Origin: Haladaptatus sp. DJG-WS-42
GTDB taxonomy: Archaea > Halobacteriota > Halobacteria > Halobacteriales > Halococcaceae
Direction: 5' to 3'
DNA length: 64,000 bases
Assembly: GCF_037198285.1 (NCBI RefSeq)
Contig: NZ_CP147243.1
Location: forward strand, 930,001 to 994,000
Position numbers and translations under genes: made by a program. Positions 34,809-44,278 of the stretch are shown here, piece after piece. The notes beneath the pieces were generated by a model, which saw only the letters and a list, made by a program, of their open reading frames with translations, had not been told where the DNA came from and ran no database searches. Within the stretch, counting starts at the first letter, position 1; each line of letters begins with the position of its first letter.

Positions 34809-36776
34809 CTAGAAGTCGCGTTCGTCGACTTTTTGGCGATTGAGAACGACGCTCACGTTTCGTTCCCTGGTGAAGTCAACGACCTCGCCAGTGAATTCGT
34901 AGCTGTCGGTGCCGCCCGCCACGGTCCCCGTTGCAGTCGACCCTGAGATGCTGTCTTCAGAGTCGATAGTTGCTCCTGCTGCATCGCTCTTACTCAGGGA
35001 ACCAGTGACGCTGAACGCATAGTCAATGGGGTTGTTCCGGCTTCCGCCAGAGATACTGAGGACGTTCGTCTCCTCTTCTGCGTAATCTGCCGGGTCAAGC
35101 TCCTCACCGTTCACCGTTACCGTTGCGTCGCCGCTGAGACCGAGATCGGTAACCGAACCGCTGAATCGATAGCTATCGACGCCGCCGCCGAGGGTTCCCG
35201 TCGCGGTAGAGCCCGAAATCGAATCGCCGGGGTCGATGCTTGCGCCATTTGCTGAACTCTTCTTTAAGTCGCCATCGACGGTGAAGGTGTATTCGACGAT
35301 ATTCGAACCACTTCCACCGGTAAGGCTGATGACGTTGGCGAATTCGTAGTCTGCTAGGTTAATTTCCTCGCCGTTTACCGTAACTCTCGCCTCTCCGTCG
35401 ATCGAGATGTGGGCGAGGTCGCCTTCGAATCCGTAACTGTCGATGCCGCCCGCGACGGTGCCGGTCGCTGAGGAGCCATCGATTACGTCTTCTGAATCGA
35501 TGCTCGCACCGTTTGCATCAGTCTTTTCGAGTGCTCCGGTGACACTGAACTCGTAGTTTGCAACCGCCCCATCCGTTCCGTAGATGGAGATGATGTTTTC
35601 GTAGTCTGTTTCGACCGTGTCTTCCTGCGTAGCAGTTTCGGTCGTGGTTTCTTCGGTCGTCGTCTCCTCAGTCGTGGTTTCTTCGGTCGTGGTCGTACTG
35701 TCGCTGGTTGTCGTCGTGGTCGTGGTCGTCGTCTCCTCGGTCGTACTGTCCGAGGTTTGCGCACTCCCACTTGCAGCTTCTTCTGGAGTCTGTGGAACGC
35801 CCGCTGGGACGCGAATGTCAGGATTATTGCCAATGTTCTGGGTTTCGGTGTGCTCACCGCGAATTTCACCGACGACTTCAGAATCGACGATGCGAATCGT
35901 ACTACAATCACCGTAGGTACTATGCTCACCGGAGTAGGCGACGCTCGCTCCTCCGTTGGTATTGTCGTCGGTGATGCGGATATCACAGTTCTCAACCATG
36001 ACGACCTGCGATGGATCACCGTATCCCGTATAGAAGCCGCGTGAGTTCACAACACCACTGTCCCCACCCGACGTGGATGGGTGGGGTGGCACGTCGCTCG
36101 TGTTGTGAATGACAGAGTCTCTGACGAACGAACCGTCCGAGGCTATGCGGAGGTGTGCGATGTTGTTATCAGAGAAGTAACAGTTCGTGAAGCCGGTCGA
36201 ACCACCTTCACCGTCGGTTTTACCAGGATCAATGAGGCGTGCCGGGCCAGCGACGTAACACGCGTTTGCCGTCCACCGCGAAACGTACATATTCTGGACG
36301 TCAATGTGTCCTGCGTGGTCTGGTGGAACGATGAGTGCACCCTTGCGAATGCCATCTTCGTGCCCGTCACCCATGTACACGTTTTCGATGAGGCCGTTAC
36401 CTTCGACGCCGAAAACGTACTTGATGCCACCAGTGTCGCCACCGATGTCAAAGACACCTCTAATGCCGATGTTGCGAATCGTCCAATCGTCGCCGCTCGC
36501 GGAGAAGCTGACGTCTGCTTCGGAAGCACTGACGTCGATGAGGAGGTTCTCGAGCGTTTCCCCGCTGCCAACGTGGAATGAGCGCCGCTCACCAGGGTCT
36601 AAGACGATTTCCGTATACTCTGCTGCTGCCGCCGAACCGCTTACTGCAGTCCCCGCACCAAGGGCTGCAGCAGACACACCAAGCGCCTTGAGGTAGGTGC
36701 GTCTGTTGAATAATTTATCATTAACACCGAGTTTCTCACCACTGCGTCGTTCCATGTTTGGGGAATCTACGTTCAA
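34809..36776 (-). CDS. Tat-exported right-handed beta-helix-like surface protein with three C-terminal repeats
   Basis: A 655-residue secreted protein. NRRTYLKALGVSAAALGAG is a Tat signal, followed by an Ala-rich cleavage region. Residues of about 50-330 look like a parallel beta-helix as in pectate lyases and polysaccharide-binding proteins (short repeated strands such as GLIENVYMGDG, DIRITDDN, TIRIVDSEVVG). A Thr/Ser/Glu linker of about 50 residues leads to three repeats of about 86-91 residues each. It has no lipobox and no clear C-terminal anchor. It probably binds or cleaves glycan, but no catalytic set is proven. An ATG at 36755 is an alternative start. Confidence 0.8.
   Translation of the reverse strand: MNVDSPNMERRSGEKLGVNDKLFNRRTYLKALGVSAAALGAGTAVSGSAAAAEYTEIVLDPGERRSFHVGSGETLENLLIDVSASEADVSFSASGDDWTIRNIGIRGVFDIGGDTGGIKYVFGVEGNGLIENVYMGDGHEDGIRKGALIVPPDHAGHIDVQNMYVSRWTANACYVAGPARLIDPGKTDGEGGSTGFTNCYFSDNNIAHLRIASDGSFVRDSVIHNTSDVPPHPSTSGGDSGVVNSRGFYTGYGDPSQVVMVENCDIRITDDNTNGGASVAYSGEHSTYGDCSTIRIVDSEVVGEIRGEHTETQNIGNNPDIRVPAGVPQTPEEAASGSAQTSDSTTEETTTTTTTTTSDSTTTTEETTTEETTTEETTTETATQEDTVETDYENIISIYGTDGAVANYEFSVTGALEKTDANGASIDSEDVIDGSSATGTVAGGIDSYGFEGDLAHISIDGEARVTVNGEEINLADYEFANVISLTGGSGSNIVEYTFTVDGDLKKSSANGASIDPGDSISGSTATGTLGGGVDSYRFSGSVTDLGLSGDATVTVNGEELDPADYAEEETNVLSISGGSRNNPIDYAFSVTGSLSKSDAAGATIDSEDSISGSTATGTVAGGTDSYEFTGEVVDFTRERNVSVVLNRQKVDERDF
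34812..35604 (-). repeat. Three tandem protein repeats at the C-terminus of the beta-helix protein
   Basis: The three units start near 35604, 35345 and 35072 on the minus strand. Each has N(V/I)(I/L)SI, a Y.F(S/T)V.G.L strand, an A.GA(S/T)ID(S/P) turn, GS.ATGT(V/L)(A/G)GG.DSY.F.G, and in the first two VTVNGEE. The third unit is the most worn, ending in VVLNRQKVDERDF. Confidence 0.85.
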
Positions 36777-37109
36777 CTAAAGATATTTCCGGCTACTTTA
36801 TTGCCAGATTATTGAAGGTTAGTAGCAAGTGCCTTTTTTTAAGTTCCAGATACATGGATAATTAGTAGATGTACTCCCATTCACGCGTTCAGTACGAGAA
36901 AATCTCAGAACAAGCTGTGTTTGTGAAGAGAAAAATTACGTGAGATTAACACCGTCCTAACGGGGTTTTTGCGCGTTAACTGGTTGACTGAATATCCCGA
37001 AAGCATGGATTCGCGCCCGGTAACCGGGCGGTGAGTGGAGCAGGCTCCATCCGTCTTTCCAGAGTATGCGGCCTATTACAAAGTCAATGTTTGCACAAAT
37101 GAGAGTAGA
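36777..37109. other. Divergent intergenic region of 333 bases
   Basis: AT-rich DNA between divergent genes. A TATA-like ACTTTATTG lies near 36795 on the plus strand, and T-rich runs occur around 36833-36842. These could serve the beta-helix gene on the minus strand. No RNA or ORF is supported. The first 75 bases of the long frame beginning at 37035 probably do not code. Confidence 0.5.
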
Positions 37110-38894
37110 ATGCCTGGGATCAGTTTGGTTCTCGGAAGTACGAACGAAGACGCCATGGAGTCAGCAGTAGACTCTGTTCGCTTCTTCGAGGACTACGACG
37201 TACGGATTGAGTGGATGAACGAGGAGACGGCCATTGGTTATTCTGGCTTTGCAGACTATCCCCTTACGCGTGTCGAAACCGACTCTGAGAGTGTCGTTCT
37301 TGAAGGGGATCTCTATGGGCAAGCAGATATCGAGTCCGTGCTCTCATACGTAGGACGCCTCGCTACAAATAATCGACACGAAGAACTTTCAGAGTGGGTG
37401 CGCGAGATCGACGGCGATTTTCTCATCATCGTCTACGACAAAACCCGCGAAGAGATTCACGTTATCAATGATGTATTCGCGCGTCTCCCAGTCTTTTACG
37501 CGACAGTCGGCGACGCACTCGTCGTCTCCCGCGAATTGAAGTTTGTCCGGACGTTTGCCGCCGAGTCTGGGACGCCTCTCGTGCTGAACCAGCTTGGTGC
37601 AGCCCAGCAACTTGCCTTTGGGTACTGCCTTGGCGACCAGACGCTCTTCGCTGGCGTCCGCTGTCTGCCTCCGGGAAGTCACCTCTCGATAGCCGACAGC
37701 TTCCATCTAGACCGCACCTACCAGCACAATTTCGACGGGCGAAACCACGCAGACAAGACAGTCGAAGAAAATGGTGCTACGCTCGCGTCGCTGTTCAAAA
37801 CGGCTGTGAGAAATCGCCATCGACCCGACGCAACGACCGTCCTCTCGCTCAGTGGTGGTCTCGACTCACGGGCGGTGGCGGGTGCCTGCATCGCCACACG
37901 GACGCCGTTCACCACGGCCACGTTCGACACCGGTAGCGATACCGAAAGCGACGACGCCCGTGTAGCGAGAATGATTACAGACAGCCTCGGCGTGGATTGG
38001 CACAGCTACAAGACGCAGACGACCGACGACGCGCGAGACAGGCTGCTTGACATGAAACAGGGCATGAACTACCTCGGAATGGCGTTCATCCTCAGCTTCT
38101 TTGACCAACTCCGCGAAGACTTCCCGCAGGCAACATACCTCACCGGCGATGGGGGGGACAAGGTGTTAGTTGATCTCACACCCGTCAAATCACTTTCCTC
38201 TACGGAAGCCCTCGTCGAGTACATCATCGAAGCGAACAGTCGCATCCCACTCGATGAGGCCGCTGCTATTGCCAATGTCACGCCGGCGTCGATCGTCGAA
38301 AGCGTCGAAGACCGGCTTGCTAGCTACCCAGAACAACAGTTCGCGCAGAAATACGTCCATTTCCTCATTCGGGAGCGAGGCATCAATTTCCTCAACCACG
38401 GTGAAGACCGAAATCGGTACTTCTTCTGGAGCGTTTCGCCGTTCTACGCACTGCCCGTGTTCGAGTACGCGATGAACTGTCCAGACGAACAAAAACAGGG
38501 ACAAGCGCTCTACAAGGCCTTCCTCGGGGAGTTCGCGCCCGAACTCATCGACATCGAATATCCGAACTTCGGCGCACCGATTACGTCACTTGAATATCGG
38601 GCAAAGCGATTCGTGTTCGACGTCCTCTCGCGGTACCCATCGCTCCGTCACACGGTCGTCAAACAGATGAAAGACAATGCGATCGCGAACAGCGCAGTTA
38701 CAGCGAAGATAGACGCGCAGCGTTCGACGGCCAACCTCGACCCGCTCGACACCGATGCGATTGGAGCGGTTACAGCTAATCCCGGTGCCTACCGACTAAT
38801 AGAGCTGAACTTCCTACTCACGCTAACCACCATTGTTTCCGAGATGCGAACTGTCACGAAACCCTCAGTGACGGGTTCACCAGCAGACGACTGA
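37110..38894 (+). CDS. Asparagine-synthase-like protein (amide formation on a polysaccharide precursor?)
   Basis: A 594-residue member of the asparagine synthase family. The N-terminal domain resembles the class II glutamine amidotransferase fold, but the chosen start (MPGISLV) lacks the catalytic Cys at position 2. The ATP-binding loop SGGLDS (248-253) and LTGDGGDK of the synthase domain are present. Genes like this in polysaccharide clusters amidate uronic acids, as proposed for WbpS in Pseudomonas. Because the Cys is missing, ammonia may come from another source, or the substrate may be another amine. The start at 37110 gives a family-like N-terminus; an alternative GTG-type start lies at 37035. 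It stands alone on the plus strand. Confidence 0.8.
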   Translation: MPGISLVLGSTNEDAMESAVDSVRFFEDYDVRIEWMNEETAIGYSGFADYPLTRVETDSESVVLEGDLYGQADIESVLSYVGRLATNNRHEELSEWVREIDGDFLIIVYDKTREEIHVINDVFARLPVFYATVGDALVVSRELKFVRTFAAESGTPLVLNQLGAAQQLAFGYCLGDQTLFAGVRCLPPGSHLSIADSFHLDRTYQHNFDGRNHADKTVEENGATLASLFKTAVRNRHRPDATTVLSLSGGLDSRAVAGACIATRTPFTTATFDTGSDTESDDARVARMITDSLGVDWHSYKTQTTDDARDRLLDMKQGMNYLGMAFILSFFDQLREDFPQATYLTGDGGDKVLVDLTPVKSLSSTEALVEYIIEANSRIPLDEAAAIANVTPASIVESVEDRLASYPEQQFAQKYVHFLIRERGINFLNHGEDRNRYFFWSVSPFYALPVFEYAMNCPDEQKQGQALYKAFLGEFAPELIDIEYPNFGAPITSLEYRAKRFVFDVLSRYPSLRHTVVKQMKDNAIANSAVTAKIDAQRSTANLDPLDTDAIGAVTANPGAYRLIELNFLLTLTTIVSEMRTVTKPSVTGSPADD

Positions 38895-39082
38895 GTTACG
38901 CGAAGTATTTTACGACGAAACCGGTTCAAACACAACGAAGAGCACCACTCGTTGAGCAGTGTTAGCCCAGACGTGACCGTCGCAGGGAATCAATAACAAA
39001 AGGCGAGGGCTGCGTCTGAACGACAAATGAACTGTATACACAACCACTGGAGCCAGCCTCGTCATCCAGTGTGGGGAGCACG

Positions 39083-40189
39083 ATGAAAGTCCTTTTCGAC
39101 GTGAACCACCCAGCGCACGTCCACCTGTTCAAACACGCCATCTGGGAACTCGAAGCGGACGGCGTGGAAGTGCTCGTCACCTCGCGGCACAAAGAGATGA
39201 CCACCGAGTTGTTAGACGCCTACGGCATCGACCACGTCCCGCTCTCAGGGCGACGACCCGGCACGCTTGGGCTGTTCGCAGAGTGGGCCATCCGCGAAGC
39301 TCGGATGCTGAACGTCGCCCGCAAGTTCAAGCCAGACGTGGTCGTTGGCCGACTCAATCCGCCGCTCGTCCACGTCTCGAAACTCCTCGGTGCGCGGAAC
39401 GTCATCGTCATGGACACGGAGATCAAGTCCGCGGCAATCGACCGTGCGTACTCAGTGTTGACACATCCGTTCATCGACGTCTACTGCACGCCACCGAGCA
39501 TCGAGCCGCCGACCGACCGCATCGACCACCACCTGATGGACTTCCAAGAGCTTGCGTACCTCCACCCGAACTACTTCACGCCCGACCCAAGCGTGCTCGA
39601 ACGCTACGGCGTGGCAGCGGACGATACCTACTTCGTCCTCCGATTTGCGGGCTGGGACGCCTTCCACGACGTGGGCTTTAACGGCATCTCACCTGCGGGA
39701 AAACGCGAACTCGTCGAGTATCTCGCCGCCCACGGCAACGTCTACATCACGAGCGAGGGGGACCTCCCCGACGAGTTCGCAGAGTACGCACTCCCGCTTC
39801 CGTCACACCTCGTCCACCACCTGCTCGCGTTCGCAGACCTCTATGTGGGCGACTCGGGCACGATGTCCTCTGAGGCCGCCATCCTCGGGACGCCCGCCAT
39901 TCGCGCAAGTTCAATGGTGAGCCACGACACAGAGAGCATCTTCTATGAACTCGAACACGAGTACGGTTTGATGTTCGCGTACGCAGACGAACAAGCGGCA
40001 CTCGAAAAGGCAAAAGCGCTGGTCGAATCGCCCGCGACCGAAGCCGAGTGGCACGCAAAACGCGAACGCCTCCTCGCAGAGAAGGGCGACGTGACGACAC
40101 AACTCGTAGACATCATCTGGGAGGCGGGAAACGCCGCGCGCCCCGCACCCGCAGACGCCACGCAGTCTACACCGGAGGCGCAGCTATGA
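39083..40189 (+). CDS. DUF354 GT-B-like protein
   Basis: A 368-residue protein of the DUF354 family, which has the GT-B fold of UDP-GlcNAc 2-epimerases and glycosyltransferases. Visible are MKVLFDVNHPAHVHLFKHA, VVVGRLNPPLVHVSKLLGARNVIVMDTE, FAGWDAFHD and the donor-site segment ADLYVGDSGTMSSEAAILGTPAIRAS. Many such genes occur in archaeal polysaccharide loci. Start taken at the ATG 39083; a GTG at 39071 adds four residues. Its end overlaps the start of the GT4 gene by four bases (ATGA), so the two are translationally coupled. Confidence 0.85.
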   Translation: MKVLFDVNHPAHVHLFKHAIWELEADGVEVLVTSRHKEMTTELLDAYGIDHVPLSGRRPGTLGLFAEWAIREARMLNVARKFKPDVVVGRLNPPLVHVSKLLGARNVIVMDTEIKSAAIDRAYSVLTHPFIDVYCTPPSIEPPTDRIDHHLMDFQELAYLHPNYFTPDPSVLERYGVAADDTYFVLRFAGWDAFHDVGFNGISPAGKRELVEYLAAHGNVYITSEGDLPDEFAEYALPLPSHLVHHLLAFADLYVGDSGTMSSEAAILGTPAIRASSMVSHDTESIFYELEHEYGLMFAYADEQAALEKAKALVESPATEAEWHAKRERLLAEKGDVTTQLVDIIWEAGNAARPAPADATQSTPEAQL

Positions 40190-41181
40190 CACAACAACTG
40201 CTCATGCCAGAAGACGACGCCGTACAGGACGACGAACAGCTCCGGGTACTGAATCTGGTGACGAGCCGCGAATCGACGTTCTTCAGACAACAGGTCCGCT
40301 CGCTCGAAGACCTCGGTGTCTCGTGTACGAACCTCGCCGTCTCCGCAAAGCGCCCAAAGACGAACGAGAAGACCGAAAACCGACCGGTCACCGACTACAT
40401 CCGATTTTTCGGAACCGCGACCAAGGAGTCGTTCGGCGAGTACGACCTCATCCACGCGAACTCTGGGCTGATTGCGCCTGCGGCGGTGTTCCAACCGAAC
40501 CTTCCCGTGGTCCTCTCGCTGTGGGGGTCCGACCTGATGGGGCGATTCGGCCCGATGAGCAAGTTCTGTGCCCGGCGCGCAGACGAGGTCATCGTCATGT
40601 CTGAAGAGATGGCTGAACTGCTCGACCAGGACTGCCACATCATCCCCCACGGCGTTGACACAGAGCGGTTCAAACCCATGGACAAAGCCGCCGCACGCGC
40701 CGAACTCGGCTGGAACCAAGACGAGACGTACGTGCTGTTCCCGTACGCGGCCTCGAAAGGCGTGAAAAACTACCCGCGCGCAGAGCGCGTGGTGGACGCC
40801 GTCCGCGACCAGTTCGACGGCACGCTCAACCTCCAGACGGTGTTTCGGGTGCCCCACGAGCAGATGCCCCTCTATATGAACGCCGCAGACGTGCTGTTGC
40901 TCACCTCACACAGAGAGGGGTCGCCAAACGCGACCAAAGAGGCGCTCTCGTGTAACACGCCCGTCGTCTCCGCGGCGGTTGGTGACGTGCGCGACCAGCT
41001 TCGCGGCGTCTCGCCATCCGCGGTGGGTGAAACCGACGAAGAACTCGTAGACGGCTTGCTCTCGGTGCTCGAATCGAAGCAAGAACCAAACGCCCGCGAG
41101 AAGGTGCTTCGGGAGATGAGCGCAGACCGAATGGGTGAACGTATCCACGACGTGTACGAACTCGCACTGGCGAAGCGATAA
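40186..41181 (+). CDS. Family 4 glycosyltransferase
   Basis: A cytosolic GT-B glycosyltransferase of 331 residues. The donor-binding C-terminal half has VFRVPHEQMPLYMNAADVLLLTSHREGSPNATKEALSCNTPVV in outline, with the E-x7-E pair. The acceptor half has DLIHANSGLIAPAAVF and IPHGVDTERF. Start at 40186 overlaps the DUF354 stop (ATGA). It converges with the polysaccharide deacetylase gene, with ten bases between. Sugar specificity unknown. Confidence 0.9.
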   Translation: MTQQLLMPEDDAVQDDEQLRVLNLVTSRESTFFRQQVRSLEDLGVSCTNLAVSAKRPKTNEKTENRPVTDYIRFFGTATKESFGEYDLIHANSGLIAPAAVFQPNLPVVLSLWGSDLMGRFGPMSKFCARRADEVIVMSEEMAELLDQDCHIIPHGVDTERFKPMDKAAARAELGWNQDETYVLFPYAASKGVKNYPRAERVVDAVRDQFDGTLNLQTVFRVPHEQMPLYMNAADVLLLTSHREGSPNATKEALSCNTPVVSAAVGDVRDQLRGVSPSAVGETDEELVDGLLSVLESKQEPNAREKVLREMSADRMGERIHDVYELALAKR

Positions 41182-41191
41182 CGACGGAAAA

Positions 41192-42136
41192 TCAGGAGGA
41201 CGTGACCGCACGGCTCGCGTCAGGCAACGTTTCTATCTGTTCATACAGGTCGCGTGGCGGGCCAATCCACGCGCCGAGTTCCTGTGCGTACTCGATGATG
41301 CGTTTGTAGAGTTCACCTTGCCCGGGGAAATCGCGGGCTGCAAACTTCATCGGGTGCCACAGAATCGTCATCACAGCCTTGTTTGCTGCGGCTTCGTCAA
41401 GCACGGCTTTGCACTCGCTCCACGCGTATTCGAAGTCCACGCCGGGGTCAGGAATGGCGTTCTCCATGAACGTAAGCGGGAACACCACGAAATCGTCGTC
41501 GAACGGGCGGACGATGTGGTAGCCGTGCTGGAAGCCGTACTCGCTGCTCGACCCGAGCGAAGCGTCGTATTTGAGGCCGAGGGCGGCGTGGTACTCCCAC
41601 GTCGTTGGAAGTTCGAGATTCAGGTAGTGCTGGCGGCCGCCCGTGATCTCGTGGCCGAGGATGGCTTCGAGCGTCTCTTTCTCGTAGGTGAGCCGCGCGA
41701 GGTCGGTCGGCGAGTCGTAGGAGCCGTGAATCCCGACCTCCCAGCCGCCGTCGTCTAAGCGGTGGATGACGTCCACGATGGCCGGGTCGGTAATCGCGTA
41801 GCGCCCGGCGTAGAGCTGCCAGCTTTTCGGTCTGAGCCACTCACGCGGGTGTTTGTCACCGAACAGGCGTTTTTCGTTGAGGAAGTAGAACGCAGAGCGC
41901 ACCCCAAGGTCGGCTTCGAGTTCCATGATGGTCTCGAACTGCCAGTAGGGGTTGTTCCCCGGCAACAGGGTCTTCAGGTGATACGGGTCACGGTTTTTGA
42001 GTGCGTAGTAGAGCGACTGGTAGCCTTTGTAGGGCCGGTCTACGTCGTGGGTGAGACAGAGCCAGAACGTCGGGTCGGTCGAGTTGCCGTCGGCACGCTC
42101 GGGGAGCGTCCGAGGTTGATGAGTCACGAACGTCAT
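41192..42136 (-). CDS. Polysaccharide deacetylase-like protein (NodB/CE4 fold)
   Basis: A 314-residue cytosolic protein with a CE4-type barrel. WLCLTHDVDRPY supplies the metal-binding and catalytic aspartates (motif 1), and VGIHGSYDS the His..Ser/Asp pair (motif 2). Late motifs are weaker but include ILWHPMKF, where the His is in the position of the catalytic base. No signal peptide is seen, so it would act on a cytosolic lipid-linked or nucleotide-linked sugar. Start chosen at 42136 (MTFVTHQP). A TATA-like GTATAACAA lies about 32-40 bases upstream. Confidence 0.8.
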   Translation of the reverse strand: MTFVTHQPRTLPERADGNSTDPTFWLCLTHDVDRPYKGYQSLYYALKNRDPYHLKTLLPGNNPYWQFETIMELEADLGVRSAFYFLNEKRLFGDKHPREWLRPKSWQLYAGRYAITDPAIVDVIHRLDDGGWEVGIHGSYDSPTDLARLTYEKETLEAILGHEITGGRQHYLNLELPTTWEYHAALGLKYDASLGSSSEYGFQHGYHIVRPFDDDFVVFPLTFMENAIPDPGVDFEYAWSECKAVLDEAAANKAVMTILWHPMKFAARDFPGQGELYKRIIEYAQELGAWIGPPRDLYEQIETLPDASRAVTSS

Positions 42137-42321
42137 TACACGTGTATATTCTGCGACACACACGCCTATTGTTATACGGTCAGTTCCCAGAGATCGGATT
42201 GAATTTAGGCGGCTGAGCGGTATCCGATCCGCAATTCAGCGCAGACTCGCGCTCGGATGATGCTGGTAAGAGACCCATAACAAAACGCGAAGGGAGATAA
42301 TCAAAACCAAGACAACCAGCT

Positions 42322-44214
42322 ATGAGCGTTATCACTCGAACGTTGCGAATACGAGGAACGATAGAGGCGTCTTCGACTCAGGTGCGCGCCAGTAAACTCG
42401 CCCTGGCTGTGGGATTTATCGCGTTCTGGGTTGCGGTCGTTGCAGCCTACAACGCACCTGCAACAGCCTACGAACTCTCGATTTACGCCGCAACACCTGA
42501 TCAATTCTGGGCTGGCATCGCTACTGCAGTCGTCCTCGGGCTGCTCGTTGCATGGTTTGTAGCGCCCGAAAATGGCTTACGAAACCTCGCAATTGCACTC
42601 GTCGTCGGATCCATCCTCGCGGTTGCTGCACTCCCTATCATACGTGGCTATTTCTTTCTCGGTGCAGGAGACTCGCTCACACACCTCGGCTGGATGAAAG
42701 ATATCGCAAATGGCGTTCTCAACCCGCTAAACTTCCTTTATCCGGGAATTCACACTTCCACGGTGTTCATCGAGCGCGTGACCGGGATGTCGCTAGAGCG
42801 GGCAACGCAGTTCCTCGTCCTCTCTTACCTCCTCGTGTACGTGACGTTCGTCGGACTCACGGTCCGGCTCATTGCGAAAACCAAGTATGCATTGCTTTTC
42901 GGGCTGTTATCAGGACTGCTCGTTTTGCCGATAAACAACATCAGTGTCCACCTGATGGCCCACCCCAGCACGGAAGGGATTTTCTTCCTGCCATTGGTGC
43001 TCTACGCGACGTTCCGCTATCTCACCAAACCAGCAGAACCATTCAGAGTCTGGCGACTTCCAATAACGTCCTCGGCGGTCGTGCTCGCAGTGGTTCTCAC
43101 TGCGATCTTACTGATTCACCCACAAGTGACGGGGAACGTCATTCTCATCTTTGGGTCGATTTCGTTCATGCAGCTTGCATTCCGTCAATTGCGCAGTGAA
43201 CACCCCCTCAGTCAGCACCGGGCGCTCTTTGGACACACCATCTACCTCATCACCATCTTCTTGCTGTGGGCGCCACGAAACCCCCGCACGACGAATACAA
43301 TCGACACGTTAACGAACGCCATCCTCTACGGCGTGTCCTCAGGGAGTGCAATCGCGCAGCGTGGCTCAACGCTCACCGAGCTTGGTGGCAGTCTCCCAGA
43401 ACTGTTCTTCAAGCTGTTCTTGCTCAGCCTCGCGTTCGGGATTCTCTCTGGGATGGTCATGCTACTGAGCCTCGGTCGAAAGTTCGCGCGGGAGTATCCC
43501 GTCGGCGATGGGATTGTCAAATACCTCACTATTTCGATGGTGCCACTGTTCGGGATGTTCCTGCTGTTCTCGATTCTGCAGGGATCCACCCAACGTTTCC
43601 GCTACATCGGTTTCGTCATGGTGTTGCTCACGATTCTCGGCGCAGTCATGCTCTCGTGGGGCTTCGACTGGCTCTCACAGCGGACGACGGGTACTCGTGT
43701 GTTGCGAGCAGGCGTCGTCATCGCGTTCCTGTTGATGTTACCGCTCAGCACGATGACGATATTCTCTTCGCCGTTCATCTATCAGCCCACACAGCACGTG
43801 AGCGAGGCAACATTCAACGGCTACGAGACTGCCTTTGAGTACCAAGATTCGTCGATTCCGTTTACGGGCATTCACAGCGGGCCATCGCGATACGTCCACG
43901 CAATCTACGGCTCTCCATTCACCAACGAAGAGGAAATCGTTCCAGGAGCAAAAGCGGAAGTGCCAAACGCTGGATTCGCAGTAGGCAATCTGACGACATA
44001 CTATTCGTCTGATCGGTACATCATCTACTCAGATTCGACGGAGCAACGAGAGTTAGAACTCTACGAAGGCCTCCGCTATCCTGCGGTCGGTTTCACTGCC
44101 CTTGAGACGACCTCGAGAATCGACCAAGTCCACTCCAATGGAGAGGTTCGCGTCTACCTACTGCACCCGAATACAGCGCCTAACGTGACCGAGAATTCGA
44201 CGGTGACAACGTAA
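42322..44214 (+). CDS. GT-C-like polytopic membrane protein of lower GC
   Basis: A 630-residue membrane protein with about twelve helices and a soluble C-terminal part of about 130 residues. A short acidic motif after the second to third helices (FFLGAGDSLTHLGWMKDI) could be the GT-C catalytic loop, and YPGIHTSTVFIERVTGMSL follows. Similar haloarchaeal proteins are listed as membrane proteins of unknown function in surface loci. Codon usage shows more A/T in third positions than in the genes to its left, and the next two genes share this. It is probably a glycosyltransferase or ligase using a polyprenyl-linked donor. Confidence 0.72.
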   Translation: MSVITRTLRIRGTIEASSTQVRASKLALAVGFIAFWVAVVAAYNAPATAYELSIYAATPDQFWAGIATAVVLGLLVAWFVAPENGLRNLAIALVVGSILAVAALPIIRGYFFLGAGDSLTHLGWMKDIANGVLNPLNFLYPGIHTSTVFIERVTGMSLERATQFLVLSYLLVYVTFVGLTVRLIAKTKYALLFGLLSGLLVLPINNISVHLMAHPSTEGIFFLPLVLYATFRYLTKPAEPFRVWRLPITSSAVVLAVVLTAILLIHPQVTGNVILIFGSISFMQLAFRQLRSEHPLSQHRALFGHTIYLITIFLLWAPRNPRTTNTIDTLTNAILYGVSSGSAIAQRGSTLTELGGSLPELFFKLFLLSLAFGILSGMVMLLSLGRKFAREYPVGDGIVKYLTISMVPLFGMFLLFSILQGSTQRFRYIGFVMVLLTILGAVMLSWGFDWLSQRTTGTRVLRAGVVIAFLLMLPLSTMTIFSSPFIYQPTQHVSEATFNGYETAFEYQDSSIPFTGIHSGPSRYVHAIYGSPFTNEEEIVPGAKAEVPNAGFAVGNLTTYYSSDRYIIYSDSTEQRELELYEGLRYPAVGFTALETTSRIDQVHSNGEVRVYLLHPNTAPNVTENSTVTT

Positions 44215-44243
44215 CTTCTGCATAACAATATGACACACCACGG

Positions 44244-44251
44244 TATAAAAA
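44244..44251 (+). promoter_or_regulatory. TATA box of the alkaline-phosphatase-superfamily gene
   Basis: TATAAAAA ends 27 bases before the ATG at 44279. This is one of the clearest TATA boxes in the window and supports that start and a leaderless transcript separate from the GT-C-like gene upstream. Confidence 0.6.
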
Positions 44252-44278
44252 TCAAGAACACGCGAAAATGCGGTTCCG

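Noticed and set aside
35600-35765. Simple-sequence repeat in DNA that might be read as a CRISPR-like or tandem array
   Set aside because: It encodes the Thr/Glu linker of the beta-helix protein. Units are short, irregular and without spacers.
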